A stretch of 64,000 nt of DNA from Algibacter miyuki (GCF_030409805.1 NZ_JAUFQP010000016.1:62001-126000), one strand, 5' to 3'. Counted from the first letter of the stretch, positions 18,336 to 27,737 are shown. Made by a program: numbers and translations. Notes: a model not told the origin generated them from the letters alone.

Positions 18336-19358
18336 CTAAATTCCTTTTAATCGTTCCCAAAGGTTAGATATTGCAGAGTTCACCGTTTTAGCTTCTCGCT
18401 CAAAGGGTTTCATGTTTAACCGATTTCCGTCTTTGTAAAGTTTCATTTTAAACACTGAGGAATTCGGATTGTTTTCATCTAAAAGTGGATACCTCAAATC
18501 ATTATATTGATAACCATTTTCTTCAACTTGATAAATACTATAGTAATTGTTGCTAAACCAAGCTAAATCCTGAATATCTTTATAATCAAACGGACTTAAA
18601 TCACGCTGTTTAGGTAATTCTAAAATGTTTTTGAACTTAGTTTCCGTATCAAAAAGAGAATAATTGGCAATAAAATAACTGCTTTCTGTTTCGGCTATAC
18701 CATACCATAGCGCATTGCTAAAAAGTGCAGGATTTGAGCTGTAGCGTGTATAATTAATGTTGTTTTCGGCTAGGGTCTTCCTAAAAATGGAATCGATATA
18801 GAATTTATTCCCAACGGTAAGTAGCATATAAATGGAACTTATTCCTAAACCAAACTTCAACAAACATGTTCTTTTATTCGATGTTCTATTAAAAAACATA
18901 AGCACGATTATGCTTAATAAAAAAGGTACAGTATAAAACACATCAACCACAGCTATATTATTAAAAGCCACCCGATAATTACTAATTGGCGTAAACAATT
19001 GTGTGCCATAAGGTGTAAAACAATCTAGAATAGGATGCGTAACTAACGACCAAAAGAACAAACTAATCCAGTTTTTCTGTGTTGTAGTGCCTATACGTTT
19101 ACCCGAATTATAGAGTTTAAATACGCCCCAACCCAATATAAAAGCACCCAAAATAGCAAACCAAATGGAATGCATAAAGCCACGATGAAACAACATCGCG
19201 TCTATTTGGTTGTTATAGATAAGATTTCCTATAAAAACATCTAAATCAGGGATTGTACCACCAATAGCACCAAATAAAAGGGCTCTATTCCCAATCTTTT
19301 TGCCCAAAACGGCTTCGCCACATGCGGCACCTAAAACAATTTGTGTTAACGAATCCAT
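18336..19358 (-). CDS. YdjM/DUF457-type membrane-bound metal-dependent hydrolase
   Basis: 340 residues. The N-terminus 'MDSLTQIVLGAACGEAVLG' and the motifs 'GTIPDLDVF' and 'LFHRGFMHS' with conserved Asp and His residues define the LexA-regulated, membrane-bound hydrolase family (YdjM/YfhP, DUF457). 'THPILDCFTPYGTQLF' adds a second Asp/His cluster. Several transmembrane helices lie in the first 190 residues and a soluble C-terminal region follows. The substrate is unknown. The gene is convergent with the NTF2-like gene. Confidence 0.82.
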   Translation of the reverse strand: MDSLTQIVLGAACGEAVLGKKIGNRALLFGAIGGTIPDLDVFIGNLIYNNQIDAMLFHRGFMHSIWFAILGAFILGWGVFKLYNSGKRIGTTTQKNWISLFFWSLVTHPILDCFTPYGTQLFTPISNYRVAFNNIAVVDVFYTVPFLLSIIVLMFFNRTSNKRTCLLKFGLGISSIYMLLTVGNKFYIDSIFRKTLAENNINYTRYSSNPALFSNALWYGIAETESSYFIANYSLFDTETKFKNILELPKQRDLSPFDYKDIQDLAWFSNNYYSIYQVEENGYQYNDLRYPLLDENNPNSSVFKMKLYKDGNRLNMKPFEREAKTVNSAISNLWERLKGI

Positions 19359-19460
19359 GTTGAGTAATCTCTGTTAAAATTTGAAACGCAAAAGTAACGA
19401 AGTATTTCTATTTGCATACAATCAACGAAAATCGTAACATTACAGGTGAAAAATAATAGT

Positions 19461-20927
19461 ATGCAAGACGACAAAAATATTTCCAAAATTGAAGCCGATA
19501 ATCAAACTATAATTGAAAACAAAGCACTCAATATTTGGGAAGCTTTAATTCCTGTTGTTATTTTAATGGGACTTTTATATTATAACATTGAATTTGAAGA
19601 TGGCGAATGGTTTGGAGAATATTCTAATCAGTACATTTTACTTATTGGTGGTGCCATTGCAGCTATTATGGGTTTCTACATTAAAGTGTCATATAAATTG
19701 ATGCTTAAAGAAGTTTGGGAAAACCTAAAAAGTGTATTCACCCCTATACTGATCTTGTTTTTAGTTGGCGCGCTTGCCGGAACTTGGCTTGTCAGTGGGG
19801 TTATTCCTGCGATGGTTTATTACGGATTACAAGTATTAAGTCCGAGTATATTCCTACCTGCTTCCGTTATTATTGCCGCTGTTATTTCTATTGCTACAGG
19901 AAGTTCTTGGACAACTTCGGCCACTGTTGGTATTGCATTAGTAGGTATTGGCACAGCTTTAGGCATTGCCCCAGGTATGATTGCTGGTGCAGTTATTTCG
20001 GGAGCTTATTTTGGAGATAAAATGTCGCCATTAAGTGACACCACGAACCTCGCTCCTGCTATGGCTGGTACCGATTTGTTTACACATATTAGATATATGA
20101 TGTACACCACCGTACCCACAATAATAATTACATTGGTGTTTTTTACGGTTTTAAGTATGAATATTGAAACCACCGGAAGTGCCGATGTGAGTAGCCTACT
20201 CAACACTATAGATACGACCTTTAATATTTCACCATGGCTATTCGCGGTTCCAGTAACCGTAATTGCTTTAATTTTACTAAAAACGAAGCCCCTTGTTGCT
20301 TTAATATCTGGTGTGGTATTGGCCGCTATTTTTGCTTTTATTTTTCAACCACAGATATTAAACGGGTTGGCCGATTCTAAACTATCTGCCATTACCACTT
20401 CGGTATTAACAGATGTACAAATTACTACTGATAACGAAAAACTAAACGATCTTTTCTCTGCTGGAGGCATGAAAGGCATGCTTTGGACCATTTATCTAAT
20501 TACATGCGCCATGATATTTGGAGGCATTATGGACGGCATTGGGGCCTTAGCACGCATCACCAAAGGCTTACTTTCTATAGCATCTTCTGTTTTTGGCTTA
20601 TTTGCTAGTACTGTAATTAGTTGTTTAGGATTAAACCTTGTGGCTTCCGATCAATACTTGGCTATTGTAATTCCTGGTAAAATGTTTAAAAAAGCATACG
20701 AAGATCGTGGTTTAGCGCCAGAGAATTTAAGTAGAACTTTAGAAGATTCCGGTACGGTAACCTCTGTTTTAATTCCTTGGAACACCTGTGGCGCCTACCA
20801 ATCAGGTGTTTTAGGCGTTGGCATATCAGAATATTTTGTGTATGCTATTTTTAACTGGTTAAGTCCGTTTACCACATTACTTTTTGCTGCTTTAAACATC
20901 AAAATTAGGCAACTTGCTACTAAATAG
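19461..20927 (+). CDS. nhaC: NhaC-family Na+/H+ antiporter
   Basis: 488 residues from the ATG at 19461; a GTG at 19446 in the same frame would add five residues and cannot be excluded. About 11-12 transmembrane helices are visible. Typical NhaC features are 'TGSSWTTSATVGIALVGIG', 'GAYFGDKMSPLSDTTNLAPA' and 'SDQYLAIVIPGKMF' followed by 'LEDSGTVTSVLIPWNTCG'. The protein exports Na+ in exchange for H+ across the inner membrane, consistent with a marine organism. It appears monocistronic. Confidence 0.92.
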   Translation: MQDDKNISKIEADNQTIIENKALNIWEALIPVVILMGLLYYNIEFEDGEWFGEYSNQYILLIGGAIAAIMGFYIKVSYKLMLKEVWENLKSVFTPILILFLVGALAGTWLVSGVIPAMVYYGLQVLSPSIFLPASVIIAAVISIATGSSWTTSATVGIALVGIGTALGIAPGMIAGAVISGAYFGDKMSPLSDTTNLAPAMAGTDLFTHIRYMMYTTVPTIIITLVFFTVLSMNIETTGSADVSSLLNTIDTTFNISPWLFAVPVTVIALILLKTKPLVALISGVVLAAIFAFIFQPQILNGLADSKLSAITTSVLTDVQITTDNEKLNDLFSAGGMKGMLWTIYLITCAMIFGGIMDGIGALARITKGLLSIASSVFGLFASTVISCLGLNLVASDQYLAIVIPGKMFKKAYEDRGLAPENLSRTLEDSGTVTSVLIPWNTCGAYQSGVLGVGISEYFVYAIFNWLSPFTTLLFAALNIKIRQLATK

Positions 20928-21022
20928 ATTAATATTATTTCGTTTTAAATATACAATAGACAAAATCTATTCATTTATAAAAAATTAAAATTTCATTATC
21001 TCAAATTATTTCTATTCTATCC

Positions 21023-21030
21023 TATCTTTG
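21023..21030 (+). promoter_or_regulatory. -7 box upstream of peroxiredoxin
   Basis: TATCTTTG is an exact TAnnTTTG match, 37 bp before the ATG at 21067. No obvious -33 TTG is present. Confidence 0.5.
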
Positions 21031-21066
21031 TACTAAGAAAATTATTAATCAGTAAAAAATAATAAC

Positions 21067-21705
21067 ATGGCATTAGTAGGAAAAAAATTTCCAGATTTAA
21101 ACGTTGACGCAATGAATGATATGGGCGATACTTTTAAAGTAAACGTTCTAGAAGAAGCGGTTAACAATAAGAAAAAAGTAGTATTATTTTGGTATCCAAA
21201 AGATTTCACTTTTGTATGTCCTACAGAATTACACGCTTTTCAAGCAGCTTTACCAGAATTCGAAAAACGTAACACAATTGTAATTGGTGCATCTTGTGAT
21301 ACTCCAGAAGTACACTTTGCATGGTTAAGCCAAGCTAAAGATAACGGAGGAATCGAAGGTATTACTTACCCAATTCTTGCAGATAGCAACAGAAACTTAT
21401 CTAGTATTTTAGGTATTTTAGACATTACAAACGAAACATTTGACGAAGAAACTGGTACAGTACAAGTTGAAGGTGATAATGTAACTTACAGAGCGACTTA
21501 CATTATTGATGAAGACGGTGTAGTACAACACGAAAGTATTAACAACATGCCTTTAGGTAGAAATGTTGGAGAATATATCCGTTTAGTTGACGCCTTAACT
21601 CACGTACAAGAAAAAGGTGAAGTTTGTCCGGCTAACTGGGAAGAAGGAAAAGAAGCTATGGCTCCTAACGCAAAAGGAACTGCAGCATACTTATCTGCTA
21701 ACTAG
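21067..21705 (+). CDS. 2-Cys peroxiredoxin (AhpC/Prx1 type)
   Basis: 212 residues. The peroxidatic Cys is C51 in 'FTFVCPTE' and the resolving Cys is C187 in 'GEVCPANW'; both are in the places expected for typical 2-Cys peroxiredoxins. It reduces H2O2 and alkyl hydroperoxides in the cytoplasm. A thioredoxin-fold protein lies 140 bp downstream and could be its reductant, although a hairpin sits between them. The upstream -7 box suggests a strong, independent promoter. Confidence 0.93.
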   Translation: MALVGKKFPDLNVDAMNDMGDTFKVNVLEEAVNNKKKVVLFWYPKDFTFVCPTELHAFQAALPEFEKRNTIVIGASCDTPEVHFAWLSQAKDNGGIEGITYPILADSNRNLSSILGILDITNETFDEETGTVQVEGDNVTYRATYIIDEDGVVQHESINNMPLGRNVGEYIRLVDALTHVQEKGEVCPANWEEGKEAMAPNAKGTAAYLSAN

Positions 21706-21716
21706 TAACAACAATA

Positions 21717-21767
21717 ATTTTAAGGCCTGTTTGTCTCTCATATTAATTTAGGCAGGCCTTTAAAATT
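21717..21767 (+). terminator. Hairpin terminator after peroxiredoxin
   Basis: ATTTTAAGGCCTG pairs with CAGGCCTTTAAAAT (one bulged T) across a loop of about 23 nt. There is no long U tail, so it could also be a processing or attenuating hairpin. Confidence 0.5.
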
Positions 21768-21844
21768 CAATTTAAAATCATCATTGGCAATTTCTTTTAG
21801 CCATTAGAGCATTTTAAATCCCCACTCCAAAAAAACATATAGTT

Positions 21845-22153
21845 ATGATAAACGAATTAGACCAAGATAATTTAGGCGAAATCATTGCAAATAATGATAC
21901 CGTAGTTGTACAATTTTCTGCCACATGGTGTGGAAATTGCAGAATTATGAAACCTAAATTCAAAAAATTATCAACCGAAAACGAAGGTGTTACTTTTGTT
22001 ATCGCTGATGCAGAAAAATTTCCAGAATCTAGAAAACTAGCTACTGTAGATAATTTACCAACTTTCGCAACCTTTAAAGGTGGTGCGTTTGTAAACCAAG
22101 TTCAAACTAACAAGTTCGACGTTTTAAAAGATCTTGTTAACGAAGTCATTTAA
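21845..22153 (+). CDS. Thioredoxin-family protein
   Basis: 102 residues with a complete thioredoxin fold. The active site is CGNC (C29, C32 in SATWCGNCRIMKP) instead of the usual CGPC, which should change its redox potential. The cis-Pro region is 'VDNLPTFATF'. There is no signal peptide, so it is cytoplasmic. It sits between the peroxiredoxin and a small conserved gene; the three are probably one functional unit for peroxide reduction (inferred from context). Confidence 0.88.
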   Translation: MINELDQDNLGEIIANNDTVVVQFSATWCGNCRIMKPKFKKLSTENEGVTFVIADAEKFPESRKLATVDNLPTFATFKGGAFVNQVQTNKFDVLKDLVNEVI

Positions 22154-22202
22154 TATAAGTTGAAGCCTTTCCGCGAAAGCGAAAATAAAACCATAGCATA
22201 AC

Positions 22203-22460
22203 ATGAAGTTACCAGTAATAAAACATTTAACCCAGTTTATTGAAGATAATGATGAAGATTACATCGTTGAAACCATTGAAACTTTAGAAGCTTTAACCGA
22301 AGTATCATCATTGAAAGATGAAGAATTAGATGTTATTGGAGAACTTATTTCTAACATGTACGGCGCCATTGAAGTGAATAAAATGATAAAAGAAGGCACG
22401 CCGAAAAAAGAAGCCGTTAATGGTTTTATGAAACGTGTTTTAGGTTCGATAGACAAATAA
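22203..22460 (+). CDS. Small conserved acidic protein (DUF6952-like)
   Basis: 85 residues, all helical by appearance, acidic in the first half (FIEDNDEDYIVETIETLEALTEV) and with a basic C-terminal helix (FMKRVLGSIDK). I recall this protein as a constant neighbour of the peroxiredoxin and thioredoxin pair in Flavobacteriia, filed as DUF6952, but cannot verify the number here. It starts 49 bp after the thioredoxin stop and is followed by a terminator, so it ends this cluster. Confidence 0.65.
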   Translation: MKLPVIKHLTQFIEDNDEDYIVETIETLEALTEVSSLKDEELDVIGELISNMYGAIEVNKMIKEGTPKKEAVNGFMKRVLGSIDK

Positions 22461-22482
22461 TTGAAAAAAAAATAGTTGTTTT

Positions 22483-22517
22483 AAAAACCGCTTAGTGAAA
22501 ACTGGGTGGTTTTTTGT
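22483..22517 (+). terminator. Terminator of the peroxiredoxin/thioredoxin cluster
   Basis: AAAAACCGC pairs with GTGGTTTTT (one G-U pair) across a loop of about 15 nt, followed by T-rich sequence. Confidence 0.65.
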
Positions 22518-22597
22518 TTTAAATACCATTGCCCTACACCCTACTTTCTACTATCTTCGTTTCCACATAAAATCTATTATCATAGCCATTTATTAAA

Positions 22598-23482
22598 ATG
22601 AAAACCTACGAACAGATTACCGACTTATTAGAAGACCTCCATGTAGGAAGCAAGTCGATACATCCCGATTTTCATATTTTTAAATTTAATGAAACCTCAA
22701 ACATTACTGAAGCCGCTTTAAATCCACATTTTAAAACGTTTTTTACTATTGATTTTTATGCCGATAATCAATCGGAGCGGCAAATAGGATCCACCAAAGT
22801 AGAAAATTTAAACAATGCTATTGGATTTAATTCACCATTGCAATTATTTTCAGTTCAACCTTTTGAGGGCAACTTGGGAACAGAAGGATATTCCCTTGTT
22901 TTTGGTTCTGCATTCTTTCAACCTAAAAAACACCAATATGAAATTCAACACGAGTTTCCTTTTTTCAAACTAAATTCTAGTCCGTTTTATAAATTAATTC
23001 CCACCGATTTACCACGCATTAAAAACTTGTTCGACACCATTTATGAAGAATTTCATAAAAACGACACCCATAATGTAGAGTTGGTTCGCTCCTATCTTAT
23101 TGTGTTGTTACTGCAAATAAAACGCGTAGTAGGTCATGCGAACGGGATGGTTCCGTTAAAACGTTATCAAGAAATTACAGCCAATTTTGAAGCGTTAATT
23201 CTGAAAGAAACCTTCAAATACAAAACTATTGCCGCTTACGCAGAACAACTCAACATTACCCCGATTTACTTATCGGAATGTGTAAAAAAAACGACAGGAA
23301 TAACTTCTAAGAAAGTATTATCAAGTTACATGACGTTGCGCGCTAAGGCTTTATTGCAACAAACCACAAGTTCTGTAGCCGAAATTGCCTACGATATGGG
23401 CTTCGAGGAACCGACAAACTTTATCAAGTTTTTTAAAAACAATGAAGGTATTACACCTGCCGTTTTTAGAAAACGACCTTAA
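22598..23482 (+). CDS. AraC-family transcriptional regulator
   Basis: 294 residues. The N-terminal part looks like a cupin-type sensor. The C-terminal ~100 residues are the two helix-turn-helix DNA-binding domain of AraC/XylS: 'YKTIAAYAEQLNITPIYLSECVKK', 'LRAKALLQQTTSSVAEIAYDMGFEEPTNFIKFFKNNEGITPAVFRK'. It probably controls the MFS exporter 84 bp downstream and perhaps the peroxiredoxin-like gene after it; this is inferred from position. Confidence 0.9.
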   Translation: MKTYEQITDLLEDLHVGSKSIHPDFHIFKFNETSNITEAALNPHFKTFFTIDFYADNQSERQIGSTKVENLNNAIGFNSPLQLFSVQPFEGNLGTEGYSLVFGSAFFQPKKHQYEIQHEFPFFKLNSSPFYKLIPTDLPRIKNLFDTIYEEFHKNDTHNVELVRSYLIVLLLQIKRVVGHANGMVPLKRYQEITANFEALILKETFKYKTIAAYAEQLNITPIYLSECVKKTTGITSKKVLSSYMTLRAKALLQQTTSSVAEIAYDMGFEEPTNFIKFFKNNEGITPAVFRKRP

Positions 23483-23534
23483 AAAGTATCATTTCTTCTA
23501 AAATATGTACCCTAAAAACCGTTTTGTTTTCCTC

Positions 23535-23542
23535 TAATTTTG
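23535..23542 (+). promoter_or_regulatory. -7 box upstream of MFS gene
   Basis: TAATTTTG matches TAnnTTTG and lies 24 bp before the ATG at 23566. It overlaps the extra codons of a longer frame starting at 23524, which argues for the 23566 start. Confidence 0.45.
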
Positions 23543-23565
23543 CCTTCAAACTTAGAAACCCCAAA

Positions 23566-24738
23566 ATGGATCACATAGAAACAAAACCTTTAAGTAATAA
23601 ATTGCTCTTTATTATGGCTATAGCTATAGCCGCAACAGCAGCCAATTTATATTATAACCAACCTTTAATACCATCCATAGGAAAATCTTTAGGATTAAGC
23701 GATGGTGTATTGGGTTTTATTCCCTCGGCATCTCAAATAGGTTATGCTATGGCCATCTTCTTCATTTCTCCTTTAGGCGATGTCATGAATCGAAAATTAC
23801 TCATCAGAAACCTTTCTATAACCTTAGTTATCGCATTACTCGCTGTGTATTTAGCACCAAACTTTGCCGTTTTAATAGTGGCCACTTTCGTGGTTGGTTT
23901 AGGCGCCAACATCACCCAACAATTAATACCATTGGGAGCGTCTTTGTCTTCGTTAGAAAATAAAGGCAAAGTGATGGGCACATTAATGACGGGTTTAACC
24001 ACAGGTATTTTATTATCTAGAACTTTAAGCGGTTTTATAGCCGAACATTTTGGCTGGCGTGCTGTATTTTTAAGCGCAGCCATTATTGCCGCTATTATTG
24101 GTGTGGTGTTACAAACGGCTTTACCATCAAACCAACCTACAGCGCAATTAAAATACACCAAACTGTTAGGCTCTATGTTTACTTTGGTAAAAACAAAACC
24201 TGTATTACGTCAAGCCGCTTTTGTTGGTGCTTTATGGTTTGCTGCATTTAATGCCATGTGGGCCACGATTGCCATCCATGTGATGGACGTACCTTTTTCT
24301 TTTTCCGTACAACAAGTCGGTTTATTAGGTTTTGTTGGTGCTGCCGGTATTTTTGGTGCGAAAATAGCAGGTAAATGGGTCGATAAAATTGGAAGTCGGA
24401 AAGTAATGATAGTATCCCTTTCATTAGTCCTTTTAAGCTTTGTGGTCTTGGCACTCGGGCAAAATAATATCATTGTACTTTGTATGGGTATTATACTACT
24501 CGATTTAGGTGTTTTTGGTTCTCAAATACCAAATCAGGTACGTGTGTTTGCTATCGATGTTAATGCCCGAAGCAGAACCAATGCGGTATATATGCTGTTC
24601 TATTACATTGGCGCCTCGGTAGGTTCTGCACTTGGCGTATCTGTGATTAGTAAATTTGGTTGGACGGGTTTAACCGTTTTCGGAGGAGCATTAGCTGCCA
24701 CTGCTCTTATTTTTCATTTAACGAGAAAATTAAAATAA
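23566..24738 (+). CDS. MFS transporter (drug/metabolite exporter type)
   Basis: 390 residues from the ATG at 23566. Twelve transmembrane helices are apparent. 'FISPLGDVMNRKLLI' is the loop 2-3 motif G-x-x-x-D-x-x-x-R-x of MFS carriers, and 'GTLMTGLTTGILLSRTLSGFIAEHFGWRAVF' resembles the antiporter motif C region of the DHA1-type exporters. The neighbouring AraC regulator suggests induction by the exported compound. The substrate is unknown. Confidence 0.87.
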   Translation: MDHIETKPLSNKLLFIMAIAIAATAANLYYNQPLIPSIGKSLGLSDGVLGFIPSASQIGYAMAIFFISPLGDVMNRKLLIRNLSITLVIALLAVYLAPNFAVLIVATFVVGLGANITQQLIPLGASLSSLENKGKVMGTLMTGLTTGILLSRTLSGFIAEHFGWRAVFLSAAIIAAIIGVVLQTALPSNQPTAQLKYTKLLGSMFTLVKTKPVLRQAAFVGALWFAAFNAMWATIAIHVMDVPFSFSVQQVGLLGFVGAAGIFGAKIAGKWVDKIGSRKVMIVSLSLVLLSFVVLALGQNNIIVLCMGIILLDLGVFGSQIPNQVRVFAIDVNARSRTNAVYMLFYYIGASVGSALGVSVISKFGWTGLTVFGGALAATALIFHLTRKLK

Positions 24739-24768
24739 TTCATCAAAACGTGCTTTTCTGAAAATAGA

Positions 24769-24800
24769 AATTTTAGTAGCGAAGTTACAACGCTAAAATT
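24769..24800. repeat. Inverted repeat between MFS and peroxiredoxin-like genes
   Basis: AATTTTAG at 24769-24776 pairs with CTAAAATT at 24793-24800, with GCG / CGC matching further inside. It could be a weak terminator or an operator for the next gene. Confidence 0.35.
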
Positions 24801-24825
24801 GTTGCACATACTAATACGATATCTT

Positions 24826-25485
24826 ATGAATACTACAGAACATAACACCTTACAAGACGCATTAAGAGCAAAACAAGGCGGTTGGGAAGCCAAAGCCACA
24901 GAGGCTCAAAAAACTATGACGGCAGACAACCTTGACGCCATTATAGCAACTCACTTTAAAGACAACGCCATAAATGTTGGCGATAAAGCGATAGATTTCT
25001 CATTAAAAAATGCCTTAGGTGCATGTACTAATTTACAAGACACATTAAGTAAAGGCCCTGTAATACTTACCTGGTATAGAGGTGGTTGGTGCCCATATTG
25101 TAATTTAACCTTGCAGTTTTTACAAAAGAGCCTTCCTGAATTTGAAAAGTACGGCGCTAAGCTATTGGCTTTAACCCCAGAATTACCCGATAAATCGCTT
25201 TCTACATCCGAAAAACACCACTTAAAATTTGAAGTTTTAAGCGATGTTGGAAACAAAGTAGCCAAACAATACGGACTGTCTTTTAAACTAACCGATGCTT
25301 TAGCCGAAGTTTATAAAAATGGTGTGGGTTTACAAAATTACAATGGTGATGATAGTAGCGAACTTCCTATTACAACAACCTACGTGATAGATAAAAATGG
25401 CGTGGTACAATACGCCTTTTTAGATGCCGATTACCGAAAAAGAGCCTCGATAACTGATATTATAGCAGTATTAAAAACACTGTAA
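24826..25485 (+). CDS. AhpC/TSA peroxiredoxin-like protein
   Basis: 219 residues from the ATG at 24826. A helical N-terminal extension (about 1-45) precedes a thioredoxin-fold domain with the CxxC active site C89-P-Y-C92 (GGWCPYCNLTLQFLQ). This belongs to the AhpC/TSA peroxiredoxin-like group seen next to AraC regulators in Bacteroidetes, with a resolving Cys three residues away. 'VSFSDVGNKVAKQYGL'-like residues follow, as expected. It probably reduces peroxides or disulfides in the cytoplasm. It is the last chromosomal gene before the first cassette array. Confidence 0.85.
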   Translation: MNTTEHNTLQDALRAKQGGWEAKATEAQKTMTADNLDAIIATHFKDNAINVGDKAIDFSLKNALGACTNLQDTLSKGPVILTWYRGGWCPYCNLTLQFLQKSLPEFEKYGAKLLALTPELPDKSLSTSEKHHLKFEVLSDVGNKVAKQYGLSFKLTDALAEVYKNGVGLQNYNGDDSSELPITTTYVIDKNGVVQYAFLDADYRKRASITDIIAVLKTL

Positions 25486-25493
25486 TGCCTTAA

Positions 25494-25645
25494 TAAAAAT
25501 TAGTAGATACACCTATGGATTAATTTATAAATAAGAATTAACTTCGTTACCTATGTTTTTCCTTAATAGGCATAACATAATATTTATTATGCTCTAGCTT
25601 TTAACAGATTATGAGTAATAAAAGTAATTATATAACTAGTTGCCC
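25494..25645 (+). promoter_or_regulatory. Cassette-array leader A (attI-like / promoter-like)
   Basis: This element precedes the first cassette of array 1 and matches leader B at 43167-43319. Shared blocks are ACCTAYG, AATWAKAATTAACTTCGTT (A at 25530) and the final 33 bp from TATGAGT (25610) to the GTTG of the boundary (25639), with 25 of 33 identical and the same 29-bp spacing. A hairpin TTACCTAT / ATAGG-ATAA lies between them and is replaced by a different hairpin in leader B. TAACTTCG could be a -7 box directed into the cassettes. The similarity is seen; the attI or promoter role is inferred. Confidence 0.55.
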
Positions 25646-25666
25646 TTAATAAAAAAAAATGAACAT

Positions 25667-27733
25667 ATGAGCAAAATTTACAGACTATCATTTTTAGGAA
25701 TTTCATTTGTAATCTTAATTATTTTAGGCTACACATTAACTGATAATTTCGATTTTCTTCTAGACCATTTTTGGTTTACTTCTGGATTATTACTGTTAAT
25801 TCTGCTCTCACTAATTGACCAACCACATTTTTCGAAAGATTCTAACATTTTTGTTAATGCAATAACCGCAGGAATTTCATTACTAATTGTAGACGAAAAT
25901 AATCGAGATTTTATTTTTTGGGTTTTTCTTTCAATAATTATTTATTTAACTGTAAGTAGCTATGTTTTATTATGGTTAAGGCAGAAAAGCCTTGGTTTGG
26001 AAAATAAATTAGTTCGTTTAATATCAAGATTAAACAGAGAAATTGGAAAACCCGAAACACTTTTTTCAAGCTTTTTCATTTGGGGAGTTTATAAACAATT
26101 TGGAACTGGAAATAATCAATTTAATGGACTGTTATTATTTTGGGCAATATTTATTATTTTAAATATTCCATCTTTAGCTAAATCGATTGAAGATTTATTC
26201 GCAATTGGAAAAGATAAAAGTAATAAGTTAGCATTAGGACAAATATTTGGTGTACAATCAAAAAACACTTTTTTAGTACGCTTATATGATTCTTCAGAAA
26301 GAATTGTAAATACTCGTATTTTCGACTTTGTAGAATTTAAATATTCAACAGATAAAAAGATTAGAAAAGGTTTACTTTTAGAAACATATCTATTAAATCA
26401 ACAACAATGGGTTAAAGTTTTATCTAATAATGAAATAGAAAAAATATTTGATGAAAACATTTTTGAAAATCATAAATCAGATGTCGTTTATAGAATAGAC
26501 AAAATTCCTAAAAATGATTATTTAAAAAGATTTGTAGGTATTGTAACTGAAAATAGTACTATTTCCAAAATACGTTTCATCTACAATTCTAAAATAAAAA
26601 TTAATGAAGGGCAGCTTTTAGAAGTATCCATTCAAGGTCAAAAAGTTCTTTATCAAATTGTCGAAGGAATAACAAAAATTGAACAACTGGAAAACAAAAA
26701 CCAAACTGGACTTATTTTAGGAGAAGCTTTACAACTTGGTACTTGGAATGAAGATAAGTTTCAATTTGAACAATTCGGTTGGGTTTCAGAAATTAACACA
26801 CCAATTTATATAGCTTCACCTATTAAAGAACCTAAAATTGAAGATAATGAATATAAAATTGGAAACATACCAAATACGAATTACCCAGTAGTCTTAAATA
26901 AAGACACTGCAATATCTCATCATATGGCAGTAGTTGGAGTTACAGGAACAGGTAAATCAGTATTCTCTAGAAACCTTATTCGACAATATTTAGAAGACGA
27001 AAACACCAAGGTTATTTGTATTGATTTCACGGGAGAATATATTGGTAAATTTGCAGATTTAGACCCAATAAAAACTATTGATGAACATCTTAGTGAACAA
27101 TTATTTAAAGATATTGATTATATAGAACGAGAAATAGGAAACAATTATAATAAAGACAATGATAATTCAAGGAAAAAGAAAAAAGAAGTTTCCGATAAAA
27201 TTAACGAACAAGTAGAGATATTCTTAAAAGGAGATAATAAACTTTCTATTTTTGAATTACCTCACGTGGAAAATACAACTGGTGTTTTAACTTACACGAA
27301 AACATTTTTTAGAATTTTATTTCATATAGCTAAAACACAAAATAATTTTGGAAAACGAATATGTATAGTTTTAGAAGAAGCTCATACAGTTATTCCTGAA
27401 TGGAATTTTTCTGGAGTATCAGATAAAGCTTCTCAACCTTTACTTAATAGTATTGCACAAATAGCCTTACAAGGACGGAAATATAATGTTGGTTTGTTAG
27501 TTATTGCTCAAAGAACAGCAAATGTTTCTAAAACAATTTTAACACAATGTAATACCATAATTTCATTTCAGGAATTTGACAAAACAAGTAGTGATTTTTT
27601 ATCCAATTATTTCGGTCAAGAAATTACAAAGTCTTTACCAAAACTTAAATTTAGACAAGCAATTGTTGCAGGAAAGGCATTGAAATCCAACGTTCCTATG
27701 ATATTTGAAGTTCCGAATATAAAAGAAGAATAA
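25667..27733 (+). CDS. Membrane-anchored HerA/FtsK-type ATPase (cassette 1 cargo)
   Basis: 688 residues from the ATG at 25667; a TTG at 25640 in the same frame overlaps the cassette boundary and is rejected. Several hydrophobic helices occupy residues 1-170. A beta-rich region (about 180-380) resembles a HAS-barrel-like module. The P-loop GVTGTGKS is at 424-431, followed by 'VICIDFTGEYIGKF', and the Walker B 'CIVLEEAHTVIPE' is at about 566-578, with the typical DUF87/HerA EEAH. 'QRTANVSKTILTQCNTI' is a sensor-like motif. HerA ATPases act in DNA translocation and often in phage defence; the role here is unknown. GTTGCCC before the gene is complementary to GGGCAAC after it. Confidence 0.8.
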   Translation: MSKIYRLSFLGISFVILIILGYTLTDNFDFLLDHFWFTSGLLLLILLSLIDQPHFSKDSNIFVNAITAGISLLIVDENNRDFIFWVFLSIIIYLTVSSYVLLWLRQKSLGLENKLVRLISRLNREIGKPETLFSSFFIWGVYKQFGTGNNQFNGLLLFWAIFIILNIPSLAKSIEDLFAIGKDKSNKLALGQIFGVQSKNTFLVRLYDSSERIVNTRIFDFVEFKYSTDKKIRKGLLLETYLLNQQQWVKVLSNNEIEKIFDENIFENHKSDVVYRIDKIPKNDYLKRFVGIVTENSTISKIRFIYNSKIKINEGQLLEVSIQGQKVLYQIVEGITKIEQLENKNQTGLILGEALQLGTWNEDKFQFEQFGWVSEINTPIYIASPIKEPKIEDNEYKIGNIPNTNYPVVLNKDTAISHHMAVVGVTGTGKSVFSRNLIRQYLEDENTKVICIDFTGEYIGKFADLDPIKTIDEHLSEQLFKDIDYIEREIGNNYNKDNDNSRKKKKEVSDKINEQVEIFLKGDNKLSIFELPHVENTTGVLTYTKTFFRILFHIAKTQNNFGKRICIVLEEAHTVIPEWNFSGVSDKASQPLLNSIAQIALQGRKYNVGLLVIAQRTANVSKTILTQCNTIISFQEFDKTSSDFLSNYFGQEITKSLPKLKFRQAIVAGKALKSNVPMIFEVPNIKEE

Positions 27734-27737
27734 CTAC

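Noticed and set aside
19715..20020. Plus-strand frame inside nhaC in another phase
   Set aside because: It is Cys/Tyr-rich out-of-frame translation of nhaC membrane helices.
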